Of a stretch of DNA of 64,000 nt, positions 7,462 to 16,454 are shown in pieces (within the stretch, counting starts at the first letter, position 1; every line of letters begins with the position of its first letter). The notes under the pieces are model-generated. The model did no database searches and was not told the origin of the DNA. It saw only the letters and a program-made list of their open reading frames with translations. Made by a program: the position numbers and the translations under genes. This DNA comes from an uncultured Lentisphaeria bacterium (GTDB lineage: Bacteria > Verrucomicrobiota > Lentisphaeria > Victivallales > UBA1829): contig CAJKAR010000017.1 of the NCBI GenBank assembly GCA_905197955.1, positions 27,138 through 91,137 on the forward strand, in the 5' to 3' direction.

Positions 7462-9411
7462 ATGAAACTGTCCAATCTGTTTTCGGACGGCGCCGTGCTT
7501 CAGCGCGGAATGCCGGTGCCGGTCTGGGGGACGACGGAACCTGATTCCGTTGTCAAAATCACATGTGCGGGAGTGACCGCGTTTGGGGCATCTTCTTCAG
7601 CGGGAGATTTTCTGGTGCGTCTGCCGGAGCTTCCGGTCGGCGGACCGTATGAGCTTGTCGCGGAATCGGTGTCAACCGGGGAGCGGATCGTGGTGCGCGA
7701 TGTCATGGTGGGAGAAGTCTGGCTGGCGTCGGGACAATCCAATATGGAATTTACTCTTGCCTCCTCTCCGCAGCAGTACCGGGAGTTCTGCGCTCTGAAG
7801 GTGGATCCCTCCTCTCTGCGCATGATTACCGTTCCGAAATCGGTTTCCTCGGCGCAGCAGAAGGATTTCAAGGCGGAGTGGAAGTATGCGGCGAATGGAA
7901 ATATCGGAATTTTTTCCGCGGTTGCCCTCTGGTTTGCAAACCGTCTGCGCGAGAAACTGAATGTTCCGGTCGGAATCATCCACTCCTCGTGGGGCGGGAC
8001 GTTTGCCGAGGCGTGGACCAGTCGTTCCACTTTGATGCGGAATCCTGAGATCCGGGATGCTCTGCAGGAGTATGAATCCAAACTTCCCGAAGCAAAGTGC
8101 TGGAACAATACCGATATCTTCCAGCAGTGTTCTCCATCTAAGCAGGACTTCTTCCGGAAATACGGGGCTGCCGATCCGGGAAACTCCGGGCTCGGAAAAG
8201 GCTGGGCGGAGAAAGAGTTCGATGACTCCTCCTGGAAAGACTTTCAGGTTCCCGGAAACTGGATGAGTCAGGGAATTGCCGGAAATGGAGTCATCTGGGC
8301 GCGCTTCTCCGTGGAGATTCCGGAGAGCTGGAGCGGACAGACTCTGCATCTGAAACTCGGCGGAATCGACAAACAGGATATCACCTATTTCAACGGCTGC
8401 GAGGTCGGGCGTTCCGGCGAGGGATTCGATGACTCCTACTGGAACAGTCCGCGGGATTACACCGTTCCCGCCGAACTCGTGAAACCGGGACGCGCCGTAA
8501 TTGCAGTCCGTGCCTATTCCTTCCTGTACGATGGCGCAATCAACGGCATGCCGGAGATGTTCTCTCTGTTCCCGGAAGGCCGCGAAGCGGAAGCTCTTCC
8601 GCTCTCCGGCTGCTGGAAGGCCGCCGCTGAAGCCGATTATGGAAAACTGCCGTATCCGGCCAATGGCGAAGTGGCGATGCAGGGACCGGGAAATCCGAAT
8701 ACCTTTTCGATTCTTTTCGACGGCATGATCCGGCCGTTGATTCCGTATGCGATGCGTGGAGCCATCTGGTATCAGGGCGAGACAAATGCTCATTCGATTG
8801 CGGATTCGGTCGCGTATGAACGGATCATGGCGGATCTGATCGACGACTGGCGCTACCACTGGGGCCAGGGCGATTTCCCGTTCTATCTCGTTCAGCTTGC
8901 GAATTTCCGGACACCTGCCGAATATGATGAGGCGAGTACCTGGGCGCCTCTGCGTGAGTCTCAGCGCTTTGCCTGTGAAAGAATGCCGAATGCGGCAATG
9001 GCCGTGGCTATCGACTGCGGCGAGACGCTCGACATTCATCCGAAGGACAAACGTACCGTGGGCGAGCGTCTTGCGGCGCAGGCTCTCTACAATACCTATC
9101 ACTGTTGCGATGTGGTCCCCTGCGGTCCTCTGCCGCGCGGGATCCGCAGAGAGAACGGCGGACTCTGCGTCCTGTTCGATCACGCGGATGGCGGACTGGA
9201 ATTCCACGGCGCAAAGGACGGCTTCTTCCTTGCCGGCGGCGATGGCGTGTTCCGGAAGGCGGAGATGGTCGAAGTGGATGGTTCCAGTCTGTATCTCCGC
9301 AGTGCGGAGGTGCCGTATCCGGTGCGTGTCCGGTACAACTGGTCGGATAATCCGATCGGAACCCTTTACAACGGAGCAGGCTTCCCGGCGTCCCCGTTTG
9401 AAATGAAGTAA
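7462..9411 (+). CDS. sialate O-acetylesterase-like SGNH protein with inserted jelly-roll domain
   Basis: The 649-residue protein has the SASA-family layout: an N-terminal beta domain (LSNLFSDGAVLQRGMPVPVWG), the catalytic block I motif GQSNMEF with its Ser, a galactose-binding-like insertion (about residues 210-370, with the beta-galactosidase-like phrase VPGNWM), and the C-terminal Asp/His pair in ETLDIHPKDK. Family members hydrolyse O-acetyl esters on sialic acid or on plant glycans. No signal peptide is visible, so it should be cytoplasmic and act on imported oligosaccharides. AGGTGA precedes the ATG. It stands alone between two hairpins. Confidence 0.8.
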   Translation: MKLSNLFSDGAVLQRGMPVPVWGTTEPDSVVKITCAGVTAFGASSSAGDFLVRLPELPVGGPYELVAESVSTGERIVVRDVMVGEVWLASGQSNMEFTLASSPQQYREFCALKVDPSSLRMITVPKSVSSAQQKDFKAEWKYAANGNIGIFSAVALWFANRLREKLNVPVGIIHSSWGGTFAEAWTSRSTLMRNPEIRDALQEYESKLPEAKCWNNTDIFQQCSPSKQDFFRKYGAADPGNSGLGKGWAEKEFDDSSWKDFQVPGNWMSQGIAGNGVIWARFSVEIPESWSGQTLHLKLGGIDKQDITYFNGCEVGRSGEGFDDSYWNSPRDYTVPAELVKPGRAVIAVRAYSFLYDGAINGMPEMFSLFPEGREAEALPLSGCWKAAAEADYGKLPYPANGEVAMQGPGNPNTFSILFDGMIRPLIPYAMRGAIWYQGETNAHSIADSVAYERIMADLIDDWRYHWGQGDFPFYLVQLANFRTPAEYDEASTWAPLRESQRFACERMPNAAMAVAIDCGETLDIHPKDKRTVGERLAAQALYNTYHCCDVVPCGPLPRGIRRENGGLCVLFDHADGGLEFHGAKDGFFLAGGDGVFRKAEMVEVDGSSLYLRSAEVPYPVRVRYNWSDNPIGTLYNGAGFPASPFEMK

Positions 9412-9466
9412 AATAAGTAGTTATCGTTGCTTTTCTCTATTGTTTTTCCGAGAAAAGTTCTGATTT

Positions 9467-9500
9467 CAGGGGCATTCTTTCGTTCGAAGGAGTGCCCCTG
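9467..9500 (+). terminator. hairpin after the SASA-type esterase gene
   Basis: CAGGGGCA (9467-9474) pairs with TGCCCCTG (9493-9500), with further pairing inside. It lies about 55 bases after the esterase stop and in front of the 3' end of the convergent beta-mannosidase gene, so it may serve both strands. Only a short T-rich stretch follows. Confidence 0.5.
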
Positions 9501-9653
9501 TATTAATTTGGATTAGAGTGCTTTCCGGAGCTTTCATCGCGTTTGAGAAAGAGAATCCGGAAATCGGGAGAGGTGTTTTTTTATTGCGAAGCCGCCCCGG
9601 ATCAGGCCAGTCCGTGGCGACTCCGCGTAGATAGATTGGAAGGAAAGAGGGGA

Positions 9654-12269
9654 TTACTCCCGGTAGCTGCTGCGGAGATCCCGGATGACCAGACTGCGTT
9701 TTACGGCATCGGCATTTACGGTTTCCGGCAGAGAGAAGGTGATTGTTCTCGGAGCGCCCGGAAGAAGGGTGAAGCTGTTGTCGCTGAAGACCGTCTGCAT
9801 TCCGCGCAGTTCCGCGAACGTGTAGAATGCCGGCAGATCGGTGCTGAGGGTCAGACTCCATTTTCCGCCGGAAAGCTTTTTAAGCGCGGTTTTTAAGCGC
9901 GGCTGCTGAAGGTCGCAGCGTTTGAATTCCGTAAAGAACTGATCGTTGTAGTGGGTGTAGCGTTTTCCTCCGGCTTTGCCGTCGAGCGTGAGATAGAGGA
10001 AGGCCTGTGCGGGATCTTCGGTCAGCGCTTCTGCGTCGAATTCATGAATCTTTTTCGATCCGAGCGGAGGAAGCTGGAGTTCGAACTCGAAATCTTTCAG
10101 CTTGCGGCCCGAGAAATCGAAGAGCGAAGCGTGGATGGATCCCTTGAATTCGCTGTTGACATCGCTGGTTGCCCAGAGTTCCAGACGGTTGTCGCTGTTC
10201 AGGAAACTGGTCACGATGACCGGCGAGTAGAAACGTTTTGCATGATAATGCAGCTGTTTCCAGTTGCCGTCGTAGTCGATGCTGGACCAGGAGGCCACGG
10301 GCCAGTTGTCGTTAAGCTGCCAGTAGAGCGTTCCCATGCAGACCGGTTTCAGATGGCGCCAGAATTCGACGCCCGTCTTGATGGCGAACGCCTGCTGGAC
10401 CTGGCTGAGGTAGATGAAGTTTTCAAACCCTTCGGGGAAGCGGAAATAACGGGTGAACATTTCGACAATTTTGGAGTTGCCGCCGTTGTTCCGCTGATGG
10501 TGCTCCATGACCGGGGAGGTGACATTGCGCTGTTTGCCTTCGGTGTAGCGGTCCACGGTGTTCTGCGCGGGGAAGGACTGATAGCCGAATTCGGAGCAGA
10601 AGCGCGGAATGACGTTGAAGTAGGCGGAGAAGGATTGTCCGCTGTGCCAGACGCTCCAGTAATGCATGTCGCCCATGCTGTCGTCGTGTGCGCCTCCTGC
10701 GACGTAATCCGGTCCGCTGCAGGGGGAACTCGGCCAGAAGACTCGGGTCCGGTCGGCGGATTCCACAGCCTGTTTGACCGCCCGGTTGAAGCGGTCGTAA
10801 TTGATCAGGCGCGTCGGATAGCCCTGCGAGCCGTTGCCGCCCATGAGACTGATCACCTCGTTGTCGCCGCACCAGAGCGCGATGGAGGCATGGTTGCGGA
10901 GCCGTTTCACCTGATGGACGATTTCGCCGGTGATGTTTTCCAGAAAGTCCGGAGTCGAGGGATAGCGCGCGCAGGCAAACATGCAGTCGTGCCAGATGAG
11001 GATGCCTTTTTTGTCGCAGAGTTCATAGAACACCTCGTTTTCGTATTGTCCTCCTCCCCAGACGCGGAGCATGTTCATGTTGGCGGCGACGGCATCGGAA
11101 AGAAGGCGGTTGTAGACCTCTTTCGTATGACGCTGCGGCATCGCATCGACGGGGATCCAGTTTGCTCCCTTGCAGAAAATGTCGATTCCGTTGACGCGGA
11201 ATTTCATACTGATGCCGATTTCATCCGGTTCGTTGATGAGTTCGAGTTTGCGCAGACCGATCTGTTTGCGGATGGTTTCATCCGGTGTCGAGACTGTCAG
11301 CGGATAAAGTTTCTGTTCACCGTATCCCGCCGGATACCAGAGAACCGGATTGTCGATTTCAAACGAAACCGATACGATGTTGATTCCGGGCTGAAGCCGG
11401 AGATTCCGACTTTTTTTCTCTCCGTTGAATTCGAACACGACGGTGGTTCTGCCCCCGTGTTCGCTGAACAGCTCCGCGCTTGCATCGAGAATGCATTTTC
11501 CCGGAGAGTGCTTCTGTTCCGTGCCGATGTAGTCGAGACGGGCATCGTCCACGCCTCTGAGGTAGATGTCTCCGTAGATGCCGCTGACCACAAGACAGAT
11601 TCCCCAGTCCCATCCCGCATGGCACTGTACTTTGCGGATCAAATTCATGTACGGGACGCGGTTGTTGCCGTTGATTCCGAGGTCGAACGGCTGTTTCAGC
11701 GCCTCTTCCTCGGCTTTGGCGACCGGAGAGTGAATGACGATTTCAATTCTGTTTTTCCCCAGTTTCAGGAGCGGCTTGACATCTGTTCTGATCCTCCGGA
11801 ACATGTTGCGTGAGGATCCGGCGGATTTCCCGTTGATGCGGATATCGGCAAATGTGTCGAGCGAGTCGATATTGAGATAGACGGAGTCTTTGGCAAGCAG
11901 ATCCGCTCCGACCTGAAAATCCTTTGTGTAGGTCCAGTTGAAATCGCGAACCCACTGTACGTCCTCCTCGTTTTTCCCGAGGTAGGGATCGGGGATGAGT
12001 CCGTTCCGGAGCAGGGCGGAATAGTTGTCTCCGGGAACGTCGGCCTGGACGGTGCTGAAATTTTCCCTGTCGCAGGAGAGTGTCCATTTCCCTGCGAGAT
12101 TGATCGTCTGCATCTGATTCTCCTTTGCTGCGGATTCCGCAATCTTCCTATTGAGTTCCGTTTTCTGCGGTATTTCCGTCACCTGTTCCGGCGCGGCGGA
12201 ACAGGAACAGAGACAGAGTACGAGCGCCGCGGTCAACATGTGCGGCAAGCGCGGTATTGTCTGATTCAT
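9654..12269 (-). CDS. GH2 beta-mannosidase, predicted lipoprotein
   Basis: This 871-residue protein matches the beta-mannosidase branch of GH2: a jelly-roll sugar-binding domain (NLAGKWTLSCDRENF), an immunoglobulin-like domain, the TIM barrel, and C-terminal domains. The acid/base Glu is in ALWCGDNEVISL and the nucleophile Glu in RFCSEFGYQSFP. The N-terminus has a lipobox (ALVLCLCSC), so it is probably anchored in a membrane and faces the periplasm or outside. GGGAG lies at a good distance from the ATG at 12269; an ATG at 12275 would be too close. It removes terminal beta-mannose from manno-oligosaccharides. The AraC gene is divergent and probably controls it. Confidence 0.85.
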   Translation of the reverse strand: MNQTIPRLPHMLTAALVLCLCSCSAAPEQVTEIPQKTELNRKIAESAAKENQMQTINLAGKWTLSCDRENFSTVQADVPGDNYSALLRNGLIPDPYLGKNEEDVQWVRDFNWTYTKDFQVGADLLAKDSVYLNIDSLDTFADIRINGKSAGSSRNMFRRIRTDVKPLLKLGKNRIEIVIHSPVAKAEEEALKQPFDLGINGNNRVPYMNLIRKVQCHAGWDWGICLVVSGIYGDIYLRGVDDARLDYIGTEQKHSPGKCILDASAELFSEHGGRTTVVFEFNGEKKSRNLRLQPGINIVSVSFEIDNPVLWYPAGYGEQKLYPLTVSTPDETIRKQIGLRKLELINEPDEIGISMKFRVNGIDIFCKGANWIPVDAMPQRHTKEVYNRLLSDAVAANMNMLRVWGGGQYENEVFYELCDKKGILIWHDCMFACARYPSTPDFLENITGEIVHQVKRLRNHASIALWCGDNEVISLMGGNGSQGYPTRLINYDRFNRAVKQAVESADRTRVFWPSSPCSGPDYVAGGAHDDSMGDMHYWSVWHSGQSFSAYFNVIPRFCSEFGYQSFPAQNTVDRYTEGKQRNVTSPVMEHHQRNNGGNSKIVEMFTRYFRFPEGFENFIYLSQVQQAFAIKTGVEFWRHLKPVCMGTLYWQLNDNWPVASWSSIDYDGNWKQLHYHAKRFYSPVIVTSFLNSDNRLELWATSDVNSEFKGSIHASLFDFSGRKLKDFEFELQLPPLGSKKIHEFDAEALTEDPAQAFLYLTLDGKAGGKRYTHYNDQFFTEFKRCDLQQPRLKTALKKLSGGKWSLTLSTDLPAFYTFAELRGMQTVFSDNSFTLLPGAPRTITFSLPETVNADAVKRSLVIRDLRSSYRE

Positions 12270-12437
12270 CTGCATGTCTCCCTTTTTTGTCTGTGCGGGA
12301 TAAACTTATGCCGGAAAACCGTCCTTTTCAAATAGTATATCCCGTTTTTTTTCAAAAACGACTACAAAATAGAAAAAAGAATACTATATTGATATCGATC
12401 AGAATCATTCTTTTTCAACAACAGGGAGACTTCTTCA
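12270..12437. promoter_or_regulatory. divergent promoter region between beta-mannosidase and araC-type genes
   Basis: This AT-rich intergenic region must hold the promoters of both divergent genes. I see a TATATT -10-like box reading towards the AraC gene near 12386 and an inverted repeat TGAT-ATCG-ATCA just after it, which could be an activator site. No -35 box is convincing on either strand. Confidence 0.4.
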
Positions 12438-13280
12438 ATGCGTCTGAACCGGAACATGCTTTCCATGCGGAGCGGAAGTTACAATATGCAGACATCCGTA
12501 TTCCGTTCCGGAGAGTTCTTTCCCGAACATTGTCATGATTTCCATGAATTTTTTCTTGTCGCCGACGGCATACTGGAGCATACTTTGAATGGAAAAATTT
12601 CGCTTCTGCCAGCCGGCTCCGTCCAGTTGATCCATCCGGGGGATACGCATATCGTCGCCTGTGCGAAAGGCTCTCCGGAGGTGCGGATCTACAACTGCAA
12701 CGTCAGTACCGAAGAGATGCTGAAGGTTCTCTATTTCAGTTCCGCCGGCTATGATTTCCCTCTGGATGACTGTGTCCAGACCGTGAAAATGGCTCCGGAT
12801 CACCACTGGCGCCACCTGCTGGATCTGGCGCGCGAGACCTGCGGAATGCGCGATGACGGAACGCCTCTGAAAAATTCTCTTCTGCGTCTGCTGACACAGG
12901 AGGTCGTCACCGTGCTGATGAGCCGTTCCTTCCGGGAGAAGGCGGCTCCGCCGCAGTGGCTGGCGGAGAGTGTCGAGGAGATGAAGAAAAAAAGCAATTA
13001 CGCCGAAGGACTTCCGCGCCTGATCGCTCTTTCCGCAAGAACGCAGGAGCATCTCTGCCGGTCTATGAAGAAATATTACGGCATTTCGCCGCAGGAGTAT
13101 GTGATTTCTCTGCGTCTGGAAGACGCGGCCTCCCAGCTGCTGCATACGGGACGGGAGGTCTCCACGATTGCATTCGATGTCGGTTTTCACAATTTGTCAT
13201 ACTTCCGCCGCTGTTTTCTGCGGAGGTACGGAACGACTCCCCTGAAATATCGTGCCCGTTTCCGGATCATGCGGCACTGA
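12438..13280 (+). CDS. AraC-family transcriptional regulator
   Basis: A 280-residue regulator. The N-terminal half is a cupin-like ligand domain (FFPEHCHDFHEFFLVADG with clustered His residues, then GSVQLIHPGDTH). The C-terminal 100 residues carry the two HTH motifs of the AraC family, ending with FDVGFHNLSYFRRCFLRRYGTTPLKYR. GGGAGA lies eight bases before the ATG. It is divergent from the beta-mannosidase gene and probably activates it in response to a manno-oligosaccharide; the ligand is inference. Confidence 0.85.
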   Translation: MRLNRNMLSMRSGSYNMQTSVFRSGEFFPEHCHDFHEFFLVADGILEHTLNGKISLLPAGSVQLIHPGDTHIVACAKGSPEVRIYNCNVSTEEMLKVLYFSSAGYDFPLDDCVQTVKMAPDHHWRHLLDLARETCGMRDDGTPLKNSLLRLLTQEVVTVLMSRSFREKAAPPQWLAESVEEMKKKSNYAEGLPRLIALSARTQEHLCRSMKKYYGISPQEYVISLRLEDAASQLLHTGREVSTIAFDVGFHNLSYFRRCFLRRYGTTPLKYRARFRIMRH

Positions 13281-13300
13281 TCCGGTCGCGGAAGGAGTTG

Positions 13301-13341
13301 CCTGCCGGAAAAAGCGGGCGGTTGCGTGTGATCCCGGCAGG
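13301..13341. terminator. hairpin between convergent araC-type and cytidine deaminase genes
   Basis: CCTGCCGG (13301-13308) pairs with CCGGCAGG (13334-13341) in the gap between two converging genes. No T-tract follows, so it may only stabilise the 3' ends. Confidence 0.35.
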
Positions 13342-13362
13342 GGGAGGACGGGACGTATTGGA

Positions 13363-13785
13363 TCAGCTCCAGCGATTCGGCAGCAGTTCGGAGAGGGTTT
13401 TGACGGAGCCGTCGCCGAGAAGCACTTCGCAGAGTTCGTTCTGATCGTGAAGCTGACAGAGAAATTCCCTGCATCTGCCGCAGGGCGGAATGACCGTTCC
13501 GTTTTCTGTCACAGCGACCAGTTTTACAATCCGGTGTTCGCCTGCCGTGACCATTGCCGCGGCTGCCGCATGTTCCGCGCAGAAGCCCATGGAGCAGGGG
13601 GTATCAATACAGACGCCAGTGAAAATCGAGCCCCGGTCGGTCAGAAGTGCCGCCGCAACCGAACCGGCATAGGCGTTTTTTGAAAGCTGTCTCGGATTCA
13701 GCACCTTGCATGCGGAGAGACGCAGTTGTTCAAAATCGGGAGCGGCGAAATTTGCGTGATCGTTTTGTGCGGCTTGTTCAGACAT
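13363..13785 (-). CDS. cdd: cytidine deaminase
   Basis: A 140-residue homotetrameric-type cytidine deaminase. The zinc site is seen as CAEHAA (Cys ligand and catalytic Glu) and PCGRC (the other two Cys ligands), and YAGSVAAALLTDRGSIFTG is the substrate-binding strand region. It converts cytidine and deoxycytidine to uridine forms for pyrimidine salvage in the cytoplasm. A blasticidin-deaminase-like relative has the same core and cannot be fully excluded. GGAG lies eight bases before the ATG. Confidence 0.8.
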   Translation of the reverse strand: MSEQAAQNDHANFAAPDFEQLRLSACKVLNPRQLSKNAYAGSVAAALLTDRGSIFTGVCIDTPCSMGFCAEHAAAAAMVTAGEHRIVKLVAVTENGTVIPPCGRCREFLCQLHDQNELCEVLLGDGSVKTLSELLPNRWS

Positions 13786-13844
13786 GATTCATCTCCGATG
13801 TCTCCGAGGCGGAATGGCTTTCTGTTTTTCCGCTGCTGTTTCTT

Positions 13845-14837
13845 TTAAATTGCATGGGAACGTTTTCGCCGGAGCATTTTCAGTTTGCGTCTGCGCTGAG
13901 CGGCTGTCCGGACCCTGATTTTCACGTGCAGGGGGAGGGCGCGCTGGTTCCGGTGACGGTCATACAGAAACATTTGAAGAGCGTTCCATACGTTGTGCCA
14001 GAAGACGTAGAAGATCGGTCCCATCGCGATCAGCGGATTGACAAAAGTCAGAGCCAGATAGAGCGTGAACGTCGTATTCTTCTGTCCGAGAAGCTGACTG
14101 CTTTCCCGTTTGATGCGATGAGGCACCAGGAATCCGCCGAGCCAGAAATTCAGAATGCAGATACACATGGAAACAAGTGCGATTTCCGCAATAATCATCG
14201 GAGAGACGTGCGGATTGGTTTCCAGAAACGTGAAGGCCTCTCCCGCAATGATGAACAGCGTGCAGGACCAGAGAAACAGCGAAAAAGTTTTGCATTTTCC
14301 GGGCCATTTTGTGGAATCGGGAAAGAGTTTTCGGGTAATCAGCGCCATCAGGGCGGGCAGTCCGATGATGAGCAGGAGCGATTTGACAATGTCCGCGACA
14401 AATCCCAGCGAGGTGTTCCCCGTCACCAGCGGCAGAAGCCCGACCAGGGAGAGCGATACTCCGAGATTCGTAATGACAAATCCGCTGACCACATAGGCAA
14501 CCCGTCCGTTCAGAAACGCCATCACCACCGGAGCCGCATTCGCGGTCGGTGTGATGCCCACGAAAAACGCCGCCAGCGCCAGCTGCTCGTTTCCCGCAAA
14601 ATGAAAGAGGTAGTATCCGCCGAGTCCGATTCCGAGATTTGCCAGCAGCAGATACCAGTGCCACTTCTGCGGTTTCAGGTTCCTGATTTTGATCTGAAGA
14701 CAGACCATATAGAACATGACGATCAGCAGCCAGCGGATCAGAAACGAGAGTTTTCCCACATCGGGGAAGATCGCTCCCAGCACGAAGGGAATGAAGATCA
14801 TTCCCGGACGAATCAGGTTTTTCAGCATGGTACTCAT
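13845..14837 (-). CDS. bile acid:sodium symporter (BASS)-like membrane transporter
   Basis: A 330-residue polytopic protein with about nine or ten hydrophobic helices. The segment FFVGITPTANAAPVVMAFL resembles the unwound, ion-binding helix of BASS-family transporters. I choose the ATG at 14837 because GGAG sits five bases upstream; an in-frame ATG at 14855 has no such site. The C-terminal tail of about 35 residues is very basic and cytoplasmic by the positive-inside rule. Substrate is unknown; organic acids or sulfonated compounds are typical for the family. Confidence 0.65.
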   Translation of the reverse strand: MSTMLKNLIRPGMIFIPFVLGAIFPDVGKLSFLIRWLLIVMFYMVCLQIKIRNLKPQKWHWYLLLANLGIGLGGYYLFHFAGNEQLALAAFFVGITPTANAAPVVMAFLNGRVAYVVSGFVITNLGVSLSLVGLLPLVTGNTSLGFVADIVKSLLLIIGLPALMALITRKLFPDSTKWPGKCKTFSLFLWSCTLFIIAGEAFTFLETNPHVSPMIIAEIALVSMCICILNFWLGGFLVPHRIKRESSQLLGQKNTTFTLYLALTFVNPLIAMGPIFYVFWHNVWNALQMFLYDRHRNQRALPLHVKIRVRTAAQRRRKLKMLRRKRSHAI

Positions 14838-14983
14838 GAACACTCCGAACATCATTTTGTTGGAAAAGAAAATATACCATCATATTCCTCTCATTTCCAG
14901 TGAGTTTATTCATTTCCGTTTTTGTTTTTCCGGAGAAACGGTGTTTTCCGGCGTCTTTCCGGAGGAAAACGGGAGTTTTACTC

Positions 14984-15011
14984 TTGCTATTTTGGAAAAC
15001 GTTGCTATGAT
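14984..15011 (+). promoter_or_regulatory. likely promoter of the SGNH lipoprotein gene
   Basis: TTGCTA (14984-14989), a 16-base spacer and TATGAT (15006-15011) lie about 50 bases upstream of the lipoprotein gene in an AT-rich stretch. Confidence 0.5.
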
Positions 15012-15063
15012 ATTGCCTGTCGGAGTTTTTTGCATTGAGAGAGAATGAACAAGGATGATTCAA

Positions 15064-16221
15064 ATGAGAAAACCAATGCTTTTTGCGGCGCTGCTTCTGG
15101 CTGCCGGAACCTTTTTCGCCGGATGCTGTTTGGACGGATATTCCAAATTGAACGACGGGGATGCAAAGTATCCTCAGTTGAAGAAGGTCTATGACCGGAT
15201 GGCGCGGGGAGAGAAGGTGAAAATCGCGTATCTCGGCGGTTCCATCACCTGGGGCGCTACGGCGACCGATCCGCAGAAGACCTCGTGGCGCGCCCTTTAT
15301 ACAAAGAGTCTGGAGGAGAAATTCCCGGAGGCCCATATCAAGGCGATTGACGCGGCAATCGGTGGAAAGGGATCCGATCTCGGCGTGTTCCGCATGGATC
15401 GCGATGTGATCGCATACAAGCCGGATATGACGCTGGTGGAATTCGCCGTCAACGACGGTCACAAGGACCGCAACGAATCGTTCGAAGGCGTTCTGCGCAA
15501 ACTGCATAAATCCAATCCGGAGATGGCGATTGTTGTGGTGATCGCCGGATCGGGTGACAAAAAGTTCGCGTCGATCAATCAGGATAAATACATCGAAATA
15601 GCCAACTACTACAATCTTCCGTATGCCGACGTGGTGAACGGTGTCAACCGCCTGATCCTTGCGAACAAGCTCAAGGAGCCGAAACTGATGCTGACCGACG
15701 GCTGTCATCCGAACGATTACGGCTATACCATCTACCGGGATGTCGTTGCCGACTCTTTCGGCAAAGCTGCCGCGGAACCCGGAAAGGCGAAGCCCTGGCC
15801 GGCAAAGCCCTTCACGGCGAACCGTTACGAATCCGCCGAGTCGATTCCTCTGGCAACTCTGATCAAGGGCAGTTCCGACTGGCGGAAAGAGGTGCCTTCC
15901 GTGGTCGGCGCCTGGTTTGACCATCAGCCATCCCGCTGGCTCGACAGCGTGATCGTGCCCCGGAAGGAGAATGCCGTTCTGACCGTCAAGCGGGTCTGCA
16001 CCGGAGTCGGCGTCTATTTCGAGATGCTCCCGAAAGGCAGCCGCTTCGAGGTGCTCGCCGATGGAAAGAAAGTGCTGGATGTGAATACGAATTTCTCCCA
16101 GACCAATCCCGGGCTCGGCAATCGCTTCGTGTTCCTGGATGGGCCTGCCAAGGAGCGGACCATCATGATCCGGGCACTTGGACAGAATTTGCGTCTTGGA
16201 AACCTTCTTGTGACAAAATAA
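15064..16221 (+). CDS. SGNH/GDSL hydrolase lipoprotein, probable carbohydrate esterase
   Basis: This 385-residue protein begins with a lipoprotein signal (AALLLAAGTFFAGC). SGNH blocks are clear: AYLGGSITWG with the catalytic Ser (block I), a Gly near GGKGSD (II), LVEFAVNDG with Asn (III), and DGCHPNDYGY with the Asp and His (V). A C-terminal beta domain of about 130 residues follows. AAGG is nine bases before the ATG at 15064, which favours it over the ATG at 15055. It probably deacylates glycans at the cell surface; the substrate is unknown. Confidence 0.75.
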   Translation: MRKPMLFAALLLAAGTFFAGCCLDGYSKLNDGDAKYPQLKKVYDRMARGEKVKIAYLGGSITWGATATDPQKTSWRALYTKSLEEKFPEAHIKAIDAAIGGKGSDLGVFRMDRDVIAYKPDMTLVEFAVNDGHKDRNESFEGVLRKLHKSNPEMAIVVVIAGSGDKKFASINQDKYIEIANYYNLPYADVVNGVNRLILANKLKEPKLMLTDGCHPNDYGYTIYRDVVADSFGKAAAEPGKAKPWPAKPFTANRYESAESIPLATLIKGSSDWRKEVPSVVGAWFDHQPSRWLDSVIVPRKENAVLTVKRVCTGVGVYFEMLPKGSRFEVLADGKKVLDVNTNFSQTNPGLGNRFVFLDGPAKERTIMIRALGQNLRLGNLLVTK

Positions 16222-16271
16222 TCGTCTCAACAGCTTCGAGGCCGGAAAGATTTTTCCGCGCCATTCCTGAA

Positions 16272-16310
16272 AAACGTGTCTGCGGGCTCTCCCCCCGGAC
16301 ACGTTTTTTT
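16272..16310 (+). terminator. intrinsic terminator
   Basis: AAACGTGTC (16272-16280) pairs with GACACGTTT (16298-16306), extended by CGGG/CCCG inside, followed by a run of seven T. This is a textbook intrinsic terminator after the SGNH lipoprotein gene. Confidence 0.85.
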
Positions 16311-16377
16311 CTGTTTCGCAAGGACGACTGCTCTTTTCCCGAAAATGATTTTATCCCAGGAAAAAGTACTTCTCCGC

Positions 16378-16406
16378 TTGCAATTTTTCTCTTGAAAAGC
16401 TAAATT
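16378..16406 (+). promoter_or_regulatory. possible dapL promoter
   Basis: TTGCAA (16378-16383), a 17-base spacer and TAAATT (16401-16406) lie about 50 bases upstream of the dapL start. Confidence 0.4.
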
Positions 16407-16454
16407 GTATGTTTAATCTTTATTTACTACATTTATATCTGGAGGAGAATCATC

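Noticed and set aside
9951..11813. Open frame of 620 codons on the plus strand
   Set aside because: It is antisense to the beta-mannosidase gene, whose catalytic motifs and lipobox are clear.
13960..16302. Open frame of 780 codons on the minus strand
   Set aside because: It covers the antisense of the SGNH lipoprotein gene and another frame of the BASS-type transporter gene, so it cannot be a real gene; no start site or domain supports it.
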